NCBI RefSeq assembly: GCF_013373795.3
Contig: NZ_CP088022.1
Coordinates: forward strand, 4,898,001 to 4,962,000
DNA from: Bradyrhizobium quebecense
Lineage (GTDB): Bacteria; Pseudomonadota; Alphaproteobacteria; Rhizobiales; Xanthobacteraceae
DNA length: 64,000 nucleotides
Direction of reading: 5' to 3'
Shown here: positions 1 through 8,945 of the stretch, piece after piece
Layout of the letters: each line of letters begins with the position of its first letter
How positions within the stretch are numbered: position 1 is the stretch's first letter
Notes under the pieces: model-generated
Told to the model about the DNA's origin: nothing
The model's input: only the letters and a program-made list of their open reading frames with translations
Database searches by the model: none
Made by a program: the position numbers and the translations under genes

Positions 1-524
1 AGCCACATCGCCTTGTCGAGATTGGCGCCGAGCGCGATCATGCCGTGATTGGCGAGCAGGCAACCATTGCGGCCTTCGAGCGCGGCGATCGCATGATCCG
101 AAAGTTCCTTGGTGCCGTAGCGCGCGTAGCCGGCGCAGCGGATGTCGGTGCCGCCGAATGCCGCTATCATGTAGTGGCAGGCCGGGATAGGCTTGCGCGC
201 GATCGCGAGCACGGTTGCATAGGTCGAGTGGGTGTGAACGATGGCGCCGACATCGGGCCGGGCGCGCGTGATGTCGAGATGGAAGCGCCATTCGGTGGAG
301 GGCTGCAGCGGCCCCTCCCACGTGCCATCGTCGCCCTCGAGCGGCATCGACGCGATCATCTCCGGCTTCATCGAATCATACGGGGTCGCCGAGGGCGTGA
401 TCAGCATCCTGTCCTTGTAGCGGGCGGAGATGTTGCCTGATGTCCCCTGATTGAGACCCGACGCGTTCATCCATCGGCACTTGGCAATGATCGCCTCGCG
501 CAATTGTCGTTCCTCACGGGTCAT
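1..524 (-). CDS. class II aldolase/adducin family protein (3' end cut by window edge)
   Basis: About 174 N-terminal residues are visible. The family's zinc-site signature HTHSTYATVLA is present near residue 104, followed by the LANHGMIALG segment typical of class II aldolases such as L-fuculose-phosphate aldolase. The N-terminal GNIS motif (phosphate or substrate loop) is also seen. These enzymes cleave sugar phosphates by a zinc-dependent retro-aldol reaction in the cytoplasm, but many members have other substrates, so the exact reaction is not assigned. The start is the ATG at 524, which opens the conserved MTREERQLREAI segment. The C-terminus lies beyond base 1. Confidence 0.88.
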   Translation of the reverse strand, partial: MTREERQLREAIIAKCRWMNASGLNQGTSGNISARYKDRMLITPSATPYDSMKPEMIASMPLEGDDGTWEGPLQPSTEWRFHLDITRARPDVGAIVHTHSTYATVLAIARKPIPACHYMIAAFGGTDIRCAGYARYGTKELSDHAIAALEGRNGCLLANHGMIALGANLDKAMW

Positions 525-644
525 ACGGACTGCCTTTCTCTTCAGCACGAATTGCCTCTTCAGCACGGATTGCGTGACGGCTCGCCGATGTCTTGCACCG
601 CCAACCGTTCTCTTTACTCTGGACCAGCGTAGGACCTCGTCGCT

Positions 645-2192
645 TCATCCCTTCTCGGCGGAGAGGAACAGCCGATAAGCCGGATTCTCGCTCTCGTTCC
701 AGTAGGGGTAGCCGAGCGCGTCGAGCGCCTGAACGAACCGCGCGCGCTCGGAAGGCTTGACCTCGATGCCTGCAAGGATGCGTCCGTAGTCGGCGCCGTG
801 ATTTCGGTAATGGAACAGCGAAATGTTCCAGTCGGGCGCCAGGCTCTCGAGGAATTTCAGCAATGCGCCGGGACGCTCCGGAAACTCGAAGCGGTAGATC
901 ACCTCGTCCTTGAGAAGCGGCGCGCGACCACCCACCATGTAGCGCACATGGTCCTTGGCCATCTCGTTCTCGCTCAGATCCAGGATCGGATAACCCTCGC
1001 GCCGGAGCAGCTCCATGACTTCCCGCTTCTCGGCCTCGCCACGGCTCAGCGCGATACCGACAAAGAGCTGCGCCGGCGCGGTGGTCTCGGCGAAGCGATA
1101 GTTGAATTCCGTGATGGCCCGCGAACCGAGGATGCGGATGAAGTGCCGATAGCTGCCCGGCTTCTCCGGCACGGTTACCGCAAGCAGCGCCTCCCGGTGT
1201 TCGCCGACCTCGGCGCGATCGGCAATGGTGCGCAGCCGGTCGAAATTCAGATTGGCGCCGCTGTTGACGGCAATCAGGCTTCCGTCGCTGAGCGCGCCGC
1301 GCTCGGCGTAGGCCTTGAGGCCGGCGAGCGCCAATGCGCCGGAGGGCTCGGCCACGGATCGGACGTCATCGAAGATATCCTTGATAGCCGCGCACATGGC
1401 GTCGGTATCCACGGTGACGACCTCGTCAAGCAGGTCGCGGCAGAGCCGGAACGTCTCGGCACCGACCTTGCGGACCGCAACACCGTCGGCGAACAGTCCG
1501 ACCTGATCCAGCGCGACAACGTTGCCCTTGGCGAGCGCGGCCGCCATCGACGCAGCGTCTGCCGGCTCCACGCCGACGACCTTGATCGACGGATTCAGGA
1601 ATTTCACGAAGGCGGCCACGCCGGCCGCCAGCCCACCCCCGCCGATCGGCACGAAGATCGCCTCGATCGGATCGGGATGCTGGCGCAGGATTTCCATCCC
1701 GACGGTCCCCTGGCCGGCAATCACATCAGGATCGTCGAACGGATGCACGAAGGTCAGGCCGCGCGCGACCTCGATTTCCCTGGCCTTGGTTTGCGCATCG
1801 TCGAACGTGTCGCCGTGCAGCACAACGTCGCCGCCCAAACGCCGGACGGCTTCGACCTTGATGGCGGGCGTCGTCCTCGGCATCACGATCGTCGCGGGAA
1901 TGGCGAGCTTGCGCGCCGCCAGCGCCACACCCTGCGCATGGTTGCCCGCCGACGCGCAGATGACGCCCTGTCTTCGCTGCGCGTCCGGCAGCCTGACGAT
2001 CTTGTTATAGGCGCCGCGAAGCTTGAAGGAGAAGATCGGCTGGAAGTCCTCCCGCTTCAGCAAGACGGCGCGCGACAAGCGCTCCGAGAGCCGCGGCATC
2101 GGATCGAGCGGCGTCTCGATCGCCACGTCGTAGACACGGGCGGTCAGGATGCGTTGGGCGTAGTCACGGAGAGCGTTGGCGGCAGTGGTCAT
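645..2192 (-). CDS. ilvA: threonine ammonia-lyase, biosynthetic (threonine dehydratase)
   Basis: The product is about 515 residues, close to the 514 of E. coli IlvA. It deaminates L-threonine to 2-oxobutanoate with PLP, the committed step to isoleucine. The PLP lysine lies in FSFKLRGAYN near residue 58, the serine/glycine PLP-phosphate loop is IGGGGLAAGV, and two ACT-like regulatory segments follow after about residue 325, as expected for the feedback-inhibited biosynthetic form. An in-frame ATG 11 codons upstream (2225) is possible, but 2192 opens the conserved helix and gives the family length. It stands alone on the minus strand. Confidence 0.93.
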   Translation of the reverse strand: MTTAANALRDYAQRILTARVYDVAIETPLDPMPRLSERLSRAVLLKREDFQPIFSFKLRGAYNKIVRLPDAQRRQGVICASAGNHAQGVALAARKLAIPATIVMPRTTPAIKVEAVRRLGGDVVLHGDTFDDAQTKAREIEVARGLTFVHPFDDPDVIAGQGTVGMEILRQHPDPIEAIFVPIGGGGLAAGVAAFVKFLNPSIKVVGVEPADAASMAAALAKGNVVALDQVGLFADGVAVRKVGAETFRLCRDLLDEVVTVDTDAMCAAIKDIFDDVRSVAEPSGALALAGLKAYAERGALSDGSLIAVNSGANLNFDRLRTIADRAEVGEHREALLAVTVPEKPGSYRHFIRILGSRAITEFNYRFAETTAPAQLFVGIALSRGEAEKREVMELLRREGYPILDLSENEMAKDHVRYMVGGRAPLLKDEVIYRFEFPERPGALLKFLESLAPDWNISLFHYRNHGADYGRILAGIEVKPSERARFVQALDALGYPYWNESENPAYRLFLSAEKG

Positions 2193-2452
2193 CAGGTCGC
2201 TTCTGTCGATGGGGAGGCAATCCATATCGGTTGCACCTGCCCATCGTCGGCGCCGACCTGGCGAGCAGACGGCACGGAGCCGGCCGCTGTATCCAGATCG
2301 AACCTTCGCATGACCGGAGGCTGGAGTGAAGCAAAGACCGCCGGATCAATCGCCTGGCCGAGCGCACATGAAGTCATCTGGGCCGTCGCAGGGGACGCCG
2401 CCAAAATATCGAAAACAACCCCATGCAAAGTAGCCGGCGGCGGCCGGGCCAC

Positions 2453-2482
2453 TTGACACGTCGGGCAATTCAGGGATATATT
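2453..2482 (+). promoter_or_regulatory. orphan sigma70-like promoter
   Basis: A perfect TTGACA at 2453-2458 is followed after 18 bases by TATATT at 2477-2482. It lies in the 380-base gap 2193-2572 between ilvA and the M24 peptidase gene and points away from ilvA, into the 3' end of the convergent peptidase gene. No plus-strand protein gene follows. It could drive a small or antisense RNA, or be chance. I see nothing else definite in this gap. Confidence 0.35.
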
Positions 2483-2572
2483 TCTAGTATTCCGAAATTG
2501 GCCGACGATCACCTCCAGCACCGCAGCTGAAACGGTGACCCAGCCAAAAATCCCGCCCTGGCGTTGACCGCT

Positions 2573-3763
2573 TCACGCCATGAGATGCGACGAATTCCAC
2601 CCCCTGCCGTGGTCGCCGGGCGCTTCCCAGCCCACCTCGGAGACGAGCAGCGTGTCCTCGAGCTTGATGTAACCGCGCGCCGGGTGCAGCAGCGCGGTTT
2701 CGATCGAGATCACCATCCCACATTCGAGCGACCGCTCGGCGTCATAGGGCGCGTAAGGTACCGGGCCGGTCGCGGTGAGGCGCGGCGCTTCGTGACTGAC
2801 AAGCCCAATGCCGTGTGCGGTGAAGTCGAGCACGGCGCGATGCGGAGAGATTTTGACGGCTGCCTCGCCCGCCGCAATGATGTCGCCCCCCATGACGCCC
2901 GGCCGGATCACGCGCCGGGCCACCTGCTGGATGTCCTCGACCTGTTGCAGCAACTCGCGCAGCTCGCTGTCGGGCTCACCCAGAATGCCCATGCGGCTGA
3001 GGTCGCCAATGTAGCCCCGGTAGTTTCCGCCGGAATCGACCGAGATCACGTCGCCCTCCGCGAGAATCTGATTCGACGGCGCGCGGTTATGGCTCTTGCC
3101 CGCGGCAATCAGACAATATTCGAAGACGAGATCACGATGCTGCTCCTCACGACGCAGACGGGCGACGACGTCGTTCTTGGTCATGCCCGGCACGCAGCTC
3201 TTGAGCGTGGCCAGCATCGCATCGACGACCCGTTCGGAAGCCTCTCTGATGAGATCCAGTTCGGCCGGCGACTTTACGGCGCGAAGCCGTTCCAGCGTGA
3301 AATGGGCCTCGCGGACCTCGACGTGGCCAAGACCGGCAAGCAGGTGATCCCTGGCGTCGGCCGGCAGGAAACCCGCCTCGATGCCGACGCGCTTGGCGGC
3401 GCCCCCGAGCTTTCTCACATGATCAATGGCGAGGCCGATCGCATCGATCGTTCCCCATGCGCTCGCTTTAACGATCGGCGCCGATATCCGTCCGAGCTCA
3501 TGCTCGAACTTCTCCATGCGGTTGCCGATGTAGACGGAATTTTCAGGGTGCCCTTTCTGGTAGACGAAGACAGGCAGATAGCGGCTGGTGCCGATCGCCT
3601 CCATGACGTCGAAGAAGAAGAAGCGATATCCGCCGAGCAGGTACTGCACATTATGCCGCGAGGTGACGATCAGGATGTCGAGCCCCGCCTCATCCATCAG
3701 CCGATCGAGTTTTGCGGTATCGAACGGCGCCGCCGCCGCGACCATGTCGAGCGCATTGTCCAT
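2573..3763 (-). CDS. M24 family metallopeptidase (Xaa-Pro aminopeptidase/dipeptidase-like)
   Basis: The product is about 396 residues. The C-terminal half has the pita-bread metal ligands: two aspartates in SVDSGGNYRGYIGD, histidine in HGIGLVSHEAP, and glutamates in ISIETAL and IKLEDTLL. The N-terminal half is a creatinase-like domain. Such proteins hydrolyse Xaa-Pro bonds or, in some catabolic clusters, C-N bonds of small amidines. The ATG at 3763 has a GGAAGG ribosome site 7 bases upstream and is preferred over a longer frame. It is the last gene of a minus-strand run with an MFS carrier, hydrolase and monooxygenase, so a catabolic rather than housekeeping role is plausible but unproven. 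Confidence 0.85.
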   Translation of the reverse strand: MDNALDMVAAAAPFDTAKLDRLMDEAGLDILIVTSRHNVQYLLGGYRFFFFDVMEAIGTSRYLPVFVYQKGHPENSVYIGNRMEKFEHELGRISAPIVKASAWGTIDAIGLAIDHVRKLGGAAKRVGIEAGFLPADARDHLLAGLGHVEVREAHFTLERLRAVKSPAELDLIREASERVVDAMLATLKSCVPGMTKNDVVARLRREEQHRDLVFEYCLIAAGKSHNRAPSNQILAEGDVISVDSGGNYRGYIGDLSRMGILGEPDSELRELLQQVEDIQQVARRVIRPGVMGGDIIAAGEAAVKISPHRAVLDFTAHGIGLVSHEAPRLTATGPVPYAPYDAERSLECGMVISIETALLHPARGYIKLEDTLLVSEVGWEAPGDHGRGWNSSHLMA

Positions 3764-3782
3764 GATATGACCTTCCGTCTTC

Positions 3783-5195
3783 TCAAGTTGCCGTTTTTGC
3801 CGCCAGCGGCTTCGGAGCCGTGCTCGCGCCCGCGTTCTCGCCAAACAGAGCCACCGGGCGTCCGTGCGGCTCGACGCCGAGGAACGTAAAGGCGAGTCCG
3901 ATCAAGAGACCCGCGCCGGAAAGAAAGAGAAACGCCGGCATCACCGCCGAGGCGGTCGCGCTGGGATGCACGACATTGTCCGCGCCGGCGATCAATGCGA
4001 GACACAGCGGCCCGACGATCTTGCCGACCCCGTTCGAGAGCTGGGCAAGGCCGACCGCGCGCCCCGAAAGCTGGACTGGAAATATCTCCGCGGGATACGG
4101 CCCGATGTTCGAAAATCCACCGTCGAAGAACACGGCGCCAATGATCAGGAAGACCAGAAACAGCGGGACCGAGCCGGCAAAATCAGCGTGAAAATAGGCA
4201 GCCAGCGCCAGCGAGATCGCGGTGCCATAGCCCATCAACTGGCCACACGGCTTGCGGCCGATCCGGTGCGCGAGAAAGGCAAAGCCGGTCCGGCCAGCAA
4301 CGCCGGCGAGGCTGACATAGATGAACATCTTCGCCGCGTCCTGGGGCGCGACGCCAAGAAGCAGCGCCACGATGGTCGGTCCCCACAGGAAGACACCGTA
4401 ATTCGCCGTGCTGGCGCCGAACCAGATCAGGACTGTCAGCCAGAAGCGCCGCTGCTCGGCAAACAGATCGGCGAACGTCGCCGGGTTCGCCGGCGGCAGC
4501 GTGGGCAGGACAAATGACTCGCCGCCGACCTGATAGAGCTTTCGGATATTCGACTGCGGCTCGCGCACGCGGCCCTTGCTGATCAGCCAGCGCGGCGATT
4601 CCGGCATGATCATCATGGTCAGAATTCCGAGGATGATCGGCAGGAATCCGACCGCCGCCAGGCCGCGCCAGCCCACCAGCGGCAACAGGAAGCTCGCCGT
4701 CAGCGACGCCGACAGCACGCCGAAGGCGACCGGAACGACCACGAGGCTCGTAACCAATGTGCGATGGCGGGTCGGTGCGAATTCGACGATCGCAGGAACT
4801 GCCGCCGCCGCGCCCGCGGCAAGACCGAAGCCGACGAAAAAGCGCAGGATCGCAAACGCAATCCAGCCGTCTTCCGGAATGAACGCGATCGCGCCCGAGG
4901 TCAGGCCACAAAGCAGAACGCCGGCAACCGCCAACGGCTTGCGCCCGAAACGATCCGCGAGGATCCCCGCGGCGAACGCGCCCAGCATTGCTCCAATGCC
5001 GGCGCTCATCAGCATGATCGAGGTTTGCCCAAACGTCAGGTGCCATTTCGGCGCCAGCACTGAGACCAGAAACCCGACCACAAAGAAATCGAAGAAATCG
5101 ACCACGCCGGAGATGGCGAAGATGATGATCGATAGCCAATAGCGCGTCGTCACCGGCGCTTCGTCGAACGGCACCGCGCTCGCTTGCTCAGCCAT
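3783..5195 (-). CDS. MFS transporter, sugar/aromatic-acid porter type
   Basis: This 470-residue inner-membrane protein has about 12 hydrophobic segments. The loop after TM2 reads GILADRFGRKPLAV, the MFS motif A, and PESPRWLISKGR is the sugar-porter/AAHS motif after TM6. A GGGGGAGACC ribosome site precedes the ATG at 5195. It lies 18 bases after the alpha/beta hydrolase gene and 19 before the M24 gene, consistent with one transcript. Co-location with a flavin monooxygenase suggests proton-coupled uptake of an aromatic or related acid; the substrate is inferred only from context. Confidence 0.87.
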   Translation of the reverse strand: MAEQASAVPFDEAPVTTRYWLSIIIFAISGVVDFFDFFVVGFLVSVLAPKWHLTFGQTSIMLMSAGIGAMLGAFAAGILADRFGRKPLAVAGVLLCGLTSGAIAFIPEDGWIAFAILRFFVGFGLAAGAAAAVPAIVEFAPTRHRTLVTSLVVVPVAFGVLSASLTASFLLPLVGWRGLAAVGFLPIILGILTMMIMPESPRWLISKGRVREPQSNIRKLYQVGGESFVLPTLPPANPATFADLFAEQRRFWLTVLIWFGASTANYGVFLWGPTIVALLLGVAPQDAAKMFIYVSLAGVAGRTGFAFLAHRIGRKPCGQLMGYGTAISLALAAYFHADFAGSVPLFLVFLIIGAVFFDGGFSNIGPYPAEIFPVQLSGRAVGLAQLSNGVGKIVGPLCLALIAGADNVVHPSATASAVMPAFLFLSGAGLLIGLAFTFLGVEPHGRPVALFGENAGASTAPKPLAAKTAT

Positions 5196-5213
5196 GGTCT
5201 CCCCCTGTTGTTG

Positions 5214-6005
5214 TCAAGCCGCCTTCTTTTTCGAATTCAGAAATGCCGTCACCGCCTCCGCCACCCGCTCGGGGGCCTGGATCGACGCGACATGGCCGAC
5301 GTCCGCGATTGTCTTGGTCTCGACGCACACAAGATCGCGGGCGAGCGCAAATGTCTCCGCATTCGGGATCAGCCGATCGTCAGCACCCGCCAGCAGCAGC
5401 GTCGGGCGATCAAAGCCCGTCAGATCGGCGGCGACGGGCTGCGCGAGCAAGGCGCCGCGTCGCGCCTTCTGGCCGTCGTCGCGGTTCGAGCCACGGAAGA
5501 TGTCGATCAGTTCGGGCCGCGCACGCAGGTAGTCCGGCGGGAAGAAGTATTCTGCGATCTTCGGCGCGTTGCCGACGGTGTCCGCGCGATAGGACGCAAG
5601 TTTGCGGAAGACGTCCGCATTGACGTCCAGCGGACTTCGGTTGACCTTCCAGGTGCTGCTCAGGATCAGTCGGTCGATGCGACCGGGATGGCGGGCTGCC
5701 AGCACTTGCGCGATCAGGCCGCCGAGCGAGGTCCCGAAGACATGGGTACGATCGTAGCCGAGCCCTCCGATCAAGGCCGCGGCATCATCAGCCAGGTGGG
5801 CCAGCGAATAGGACGACGGAGGATTCCTGGTGGCACCGGAATCGCGCTGGTCATAAGCGATCACGGTGAAATGCGCGGCCAGCGCGGGCGCAAGGCTGTC
5901 GAACATCGAATGATCAGCCTCTCCGCCATGCAGCAGCACGATCGGCTCGCCGCGTCCGGTCTTCTCAAACGCCGTGACGACGCCATTGGATTCGAACGAT
6001 TGCAT
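5214..6005 (-). CDS. alpha/beta hydrolase
   Basis: The product is about 263 residues. It shows the oxyanion HGG segment (LLHGGEADHSMFD), the nucleophile elbow GTSLGG (serine near residue 98), and a late histidine in IADVGHVASIQAPE. It probably acts in the cytoplasm on an ester or C-C bond product of the neighbouring flavin monooxygenase; the family includes meta-cleavage product hydrolases and 3-oxoadipate enol-lactonases. The ATG at 6005 lies 11 bases after the monooxygenase stop, which argues against a longer frame reading into that gene. Exact substrate not recognised. Confidence 0.85.
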   Translation of the reverse strand: MQSFESNGVVTAFEKTGRGEPIVLLHGGEADHSMFDSLAPALAAHFTVIAYDQRDSGATRNPPSSYSLAHLADDAAALIGGLGYDRTHVFGTSLGGLIAQVLAARHPGRIDRLILSSTWKVNRSPLDVNADVFRKLASYRADTVGNAPKIAEYFFPPDYLRARPELIDIFRGSNRDDGQKARRGALLAQPVAADLTGFDRPTLLLAGADDRLIPNAETFALARDLVCVETKTIADVGHVASIQAPERVAEAVTAFLNSKKKAA

Positions 6006-6016
6006 GGGAGGCCCCG

Positions 6017-7636
6017 CTAATGCAGCAGCGTTGAAAGCGCGCCGGCCAATTCCTTCGCCGGATCCGACGGCACCCACGGCATCCGCCACGCCACATGTCC
6101 ATCAGGGCGCACCAGCACGGCGCCGCGCATGCCCAACTGGAATCCGTCCGCCGGGTCGGCTGACGGCAATTGCTTGAGCGAGAGCGGCAGGCGGGTCTTC
6201 TCCGATACCTGCTTCCCTGCTTCCAGCCACTCGCTGCCGAGTGGACCCGTGACGACGGTGAATTCCTTGTCGAACCAGTCGAGCGTCGATTTCTTGCGCG
6301 AAGGCTCGAGCCACATATGCGGAAAGCGCGCGCCGGGGCGGTCCGTCGGCGTGTAGTAGCGGGAGTTGAGCGCCTTCGCGACGGTGCCATCAGGGATCAC
6401 CGCGCCCTCCTCGTAATTGTGCCCGAGGTTCTGCCCGATGCTGTGCAGATGATTGTCCATATCGTTGATCCAGAACTTGATCCGGTCCGGATTGCGCGAT
6501 CGTACGGCGTCGTCGGTCAGCCCAAATCGCAGCCTGTTGCCGTAACTGAAATTGGCATTGGATTGCGCGATCGGGCGGCGCTCGCTGGAATAGCTGTCGA
6601 GCAGCTTTTCTTCGGCGCGGCCCTTCAACACGAAGGCCAGCTTCCAGGCGAGATTGTGCGCGTCCTGAACGCCGGAGTTCAGGCCGAAACCGCCGGTCGG
6701 CGGAAAGCGGTGGGCGCAGTCGCCGACCAGAAACACCCGGCCCTTTCGAAAGGTCTCGGCCACCTGCATGCTGACGCGCCAGATCGAGCGATTCAGAAGC
6801 GTGACATCGAGGTCCGGAATGCCGACATGGCCGCGCGCGATCTCGATGAACTCCTGGTCGGTCCACGGCCGCTCGCGATCGTCCTTGGTCAGGCCGATTT
6901 GCGTCACGGTGAGCCAGCGATCCCGGCCATTGGTGTTCAAGATGCCGGCGCGCGGCAGATCGGGCCTGTCCGGGACGATGATGAAACCGGCGGCCTCGCG
7001 CGCGATCGGCAATCGCGACAGATCGGCACGCCAATACTCGTTCGACATCACCGCCAGCGTAGAGGGGCCGACCATGTCGATCCCGGCGCTGCGCCGCGTC
7101 TGGCTGCCCGCCCCATCGGCGGCGATCAGGTAAGTCGCCGTCCACTGCGTCACTTCGCCGGTCTTTTCGCAACGTGTCGTGACGCTGACGCCGCTGTTGG
7201 TCTCCTCGAACGATTCACAGGCCGTGTTGAACAGAACCGTGGCGTGTTTTGACTTCTCGACCACCCGCAGAATTTCCTCCTCGACGGCGTCCTGGGCGAC
7301 CAGGCTCTTCCAGGCGGGGGTATGTCCGACATTCGGTTCGGGACGGGTGCGGCCGAACTCGTGACCCGCGATGCTGTCGAGGAACACGAACATGTCGGAG
7401 TTGTCCTGCAGGCCGCGGTCGCGGATCGCCTGCTCGATGCCCCACTGCCGGAAGATCTCCATGGTGCGGACCCAGCAGCCGCGCGACTTCGGATGATCTG
7501 TCGTCGTCGGGCTCTTCTCGACCACGACGCAGTCGATGCCGAAGCGATCGAGCAGCAGCGACATCGCAAGGCCGACCGGCCCGCCGCCGGCGATGAATAC
7601 GGACGTCTGGCGTGCCTCATCGGTGGCGATGCCCAT
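6017..7636 (-). CDS. FAD-dependent aromatic monooxygenase (PheA/TfdB/MhpA-like)
   Basis: The product is 539 residues, the usual length for single-component flavin phenol-type hydroxylases. The N-terminal dinucleotide site IAGGGPVGLAMSLLL (about residues 14-28), an AADGAGSQTR segment, and the second FAD motif FLVGDCAHRFPPTGGFGLN are present. It would hydroxylate an aromatic or polyketide substrate with NAD(P)H and oxygen. It is the first gene of the minus-strand operon ending at 2573 and is divergent from the LysR gene at 7747, which probably controls it. The ribosome site is GGAGGAG before the ATG at 7636. Confidence 0.9.
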   Translation of the reverse strand: MGIATDEARQTSVFIAGGGPVGLAMSLLLDRFGIDCVVVEKSPTTTDHPKSRGCWVRTMEIFRQWGIEQAIRDRGLQDNSDMFVFLDSIAGHEFGRTRPEPNVGHTPAWKSLVAQDAVEEEILRVVEKSKHATVLFNTACESFEETNSGVSVTTRCEKTGEVTQWTATYLIAADGAGSQTRRSAGIDMVGPSTLAVMSNEYWRADLSRLPIAREAAGFIIVPDRPDLPRAGILNTNGRDRWLTVTQIGLTKDDRERPWTDQEFIEIARGHVGIPDLDVTLLNRSIWRVSMQVAETFRKGRVFLVGDCAHRFPPTGGFGLNSGVQDAHNLAWKLAFVLKGRAEEKLLDSYSSERRPIAQSNANFSYGNRLRFGLTDDAVRSRNPDRIKFWINDMDNHLHSIGQNLGHNYEEGAVIPDGTVAKALNSRYYTPTDRPGARFPHMWLEPSRKKSTLDWFDKEFTVVTGPLGSEWLEAGKQVSEKTRLPLSLKQLPSADPADGFQLGMRGAVLVRPDGHVAWRMPWVPSDPAKELAGALSTLLH

Positions 7637-7717
7637 CCTTGTCTCTCCTCCGTTTGATCCTTGGGAAGGAGACTGCTCCTTTCTTGGTATCTCACAAGAA
7701 TATGTTTGATATGGTAT

Positions 7718-7736
7718 CCATCTCGAATTGAGATGG
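7718..7736. promoter_or_regulatory. LysR-type binding site in divergent promoter region
   Basis: A perfect inverted repeat, CCATCTC-N5-GAGATGG, contains the T-N11-A pattern of LysR boxes. It ends 10 bases before the lysR start at 7747 and about 80 bases from the monooxygenase start at 7636. Position and symmetry suggest autoregulation of the LysR gene and control of the divergent operon. Confidence 0.55.
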
Positions 7737-7746
7737 AGCGCCCGTC

Positions 7747-8643
7747 ATGGACCTGCGGCAGATCCGTTATTTCGTCGCCGTCGCCGAGCGTGGCGGCTTT
7801 GCCGCCGCCGCGAGCACGCTGAACGTCGCCCAGTCGGCGCTCAGCCGTCACGTCAAGGAACTCGAGGACGAGTTGGGCGGCGCCTTGCTCGAACGTGGCG
7901 CGCGCGGCGTCTCGGTTACGGAATCCGGCAAGGTGCTGCTCGCGCGCGGGCGCTGGCTGCTTGGAACGATCGACGACATCAAGGCCGAGGTGCGTACGGA
8001 AAATCGGGAGCCCAGCGGTACGGTCCGGATGGGCGCGCCGCCAAGCCTCGGCGATATCCTCTACCCGCCGCTTGCCCAGACATTCGTGAAGCAATTTCCG
8101 CGCGTGCGGCTCGAGCTCAGCGAAGTCTTGACGGAAAACGCATCCGAACGCCTGCTGCGCGGTGAGCTCGATCTGGCGATCGTGACGACGCCGCCCCCCA
8201 ACGATCACCTCGACTATGAAATGCTCATGGTCGAGCAGGTGTTCCTGATCGGGCCGCCGCGCGATCCGCTGCTGAAGCGTGGCAGACTGACCCGCAAGGA
8301 GTTCGACGCGCTGCCATCCGCCGTGGGCCCGCTCAGCCGCAACCCGTTCCCATCGACAATGCCCTGCGCGGTACGGGTCGACAACAGCACGCCGATGAAG
8401 CGCATGGTGGCATCGGGCCTCGGCTATGCCCTGCTGCCCTTCTCCGGCATTCACCAGGAAGTGGCTGCCGGCGCGCTATCGGCAGCGCTGTTGCCGTGGA
8501 TGCGCGCCGACCGCGTCCTGGCATTGCCGCGTGGACGGCCGGTCAGCCGGGCAACGCGTGAAGCGATTGCAACCTTGAAGAAAATCTGTCGCGCCCTGAT
8601 CGATGAGGGAATCATCCTGACTGCGCCGGTGCGCAAGACCTGA
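7747..8643 (+). CDS. LysR family transcriptional regulator
   Basis: The product is 298 residues. The N-terminal winged helix-turn-helix (about residues 1-60, MDLRQIRYFVAVAERGGFAAA then AQSALSRHVKELED) is followed by a periplasmic-binding-protein-like effector domain. It is divergent from the flavin monooxygenase operon, the usual layout for a regulator activated by a pathway substrate or intermediate. It could also act on the Rieske operon beginning 300 bases downstream, but that has its own MarR gene. The effector cannot be read from sequence. Confidence 0.9.
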   Translation: MDLRQIRYFVAVAERGGFAAAASTLNVAQSALSRHVKELEDELGGALLERGARGVSVTESGKVLLARGRWLLGTIDDIKAEVRTENREPSGTVRMGAPPSLGDILYPPLAQTFVKQFPRVRLELSEVLTENASERLLRGELDLAIVTTPPPNDHLDYEMLMVEQVFLIGPPRDPLLKRGRLTRKEFDALPSAVGPLSRNPFPSTMPCAVRVDNSTPMKRMVASGLGYALLPFSGIHQEVAAGALSAALLPWMRADRVLALPRGRPVSRATREAIATLKKICRALIDEGIILTAPVRKT

Positions 8644-8784
8644 ACACGCAACTCCACGCCAAACGATCTGCTCGTTCCGCGCTGGTGCCCTACGCGGCCC
8701 TATGCACTGCATCCCGCCGTCCGTTCCAGACGGCCGGCCGGGCCCCACCGCGTCTCACTCCGGCTGTCCGGTCGACCAATCGTC

Positions 8785-8813
8785 TTGACCATAGTTGTCA
8801 TGACAACTATAGA
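8785..8813 (+). promoter_or_regulatory. promoter of the Rieske oxygenase operon with palindromic operator in the spacer
   Basis: The -35 box TTGACC (8785-8790) and -10 box TATAGA (8808-8813) are 17 bases apart. The spacer is filled by a perfect 20-bp palindrome, ATAGTTGTCATGACAACTAT, at 8791-8810. This is the size and symmetry bound by MarR dimers, and a MarR gene closes the operon at 12512-13105. A bound dimer would block RNA polymerase directly. The gap 8644-8945 holds nothing else I recognise apart from the ribosome site AAGGGAGG before 8946. Confidence 0.6.
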
Positions 8814-8945
8814 GTCATTCCAAGATTGGCGATCACGCCGGCTGTTCCCGCCGTGGACGGACGAGAGCCGTGAAACGGCCATGGCTCTGCAGGCGACCTT
8901 GTGGGTCGCCTTGCGCAGCCGGCGGTAAGTCGAAGGGAGGACGTG

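Noticed and set aside
2192..2521. 109-codon minus-strand frame whose end touches the ilvA start
   Set aside because: It has no recognisable family text or ribosome site; the stop/start overlap is likely chance.
798..3889. Long plus-strand frames (798-2456 and 2564-3889) opposite ilvA and the M24 gene
   Set aside because: Both mirror recognised genes on the other strand and have arginine/histidine/aspartate-rich shadow composition.
7150..8454. 434-codon minus-strand frame spanning the monooxygenase and LysR genes
   Set aside because: It overlaps two well-supported genes in other frames and has shadow-type composition.
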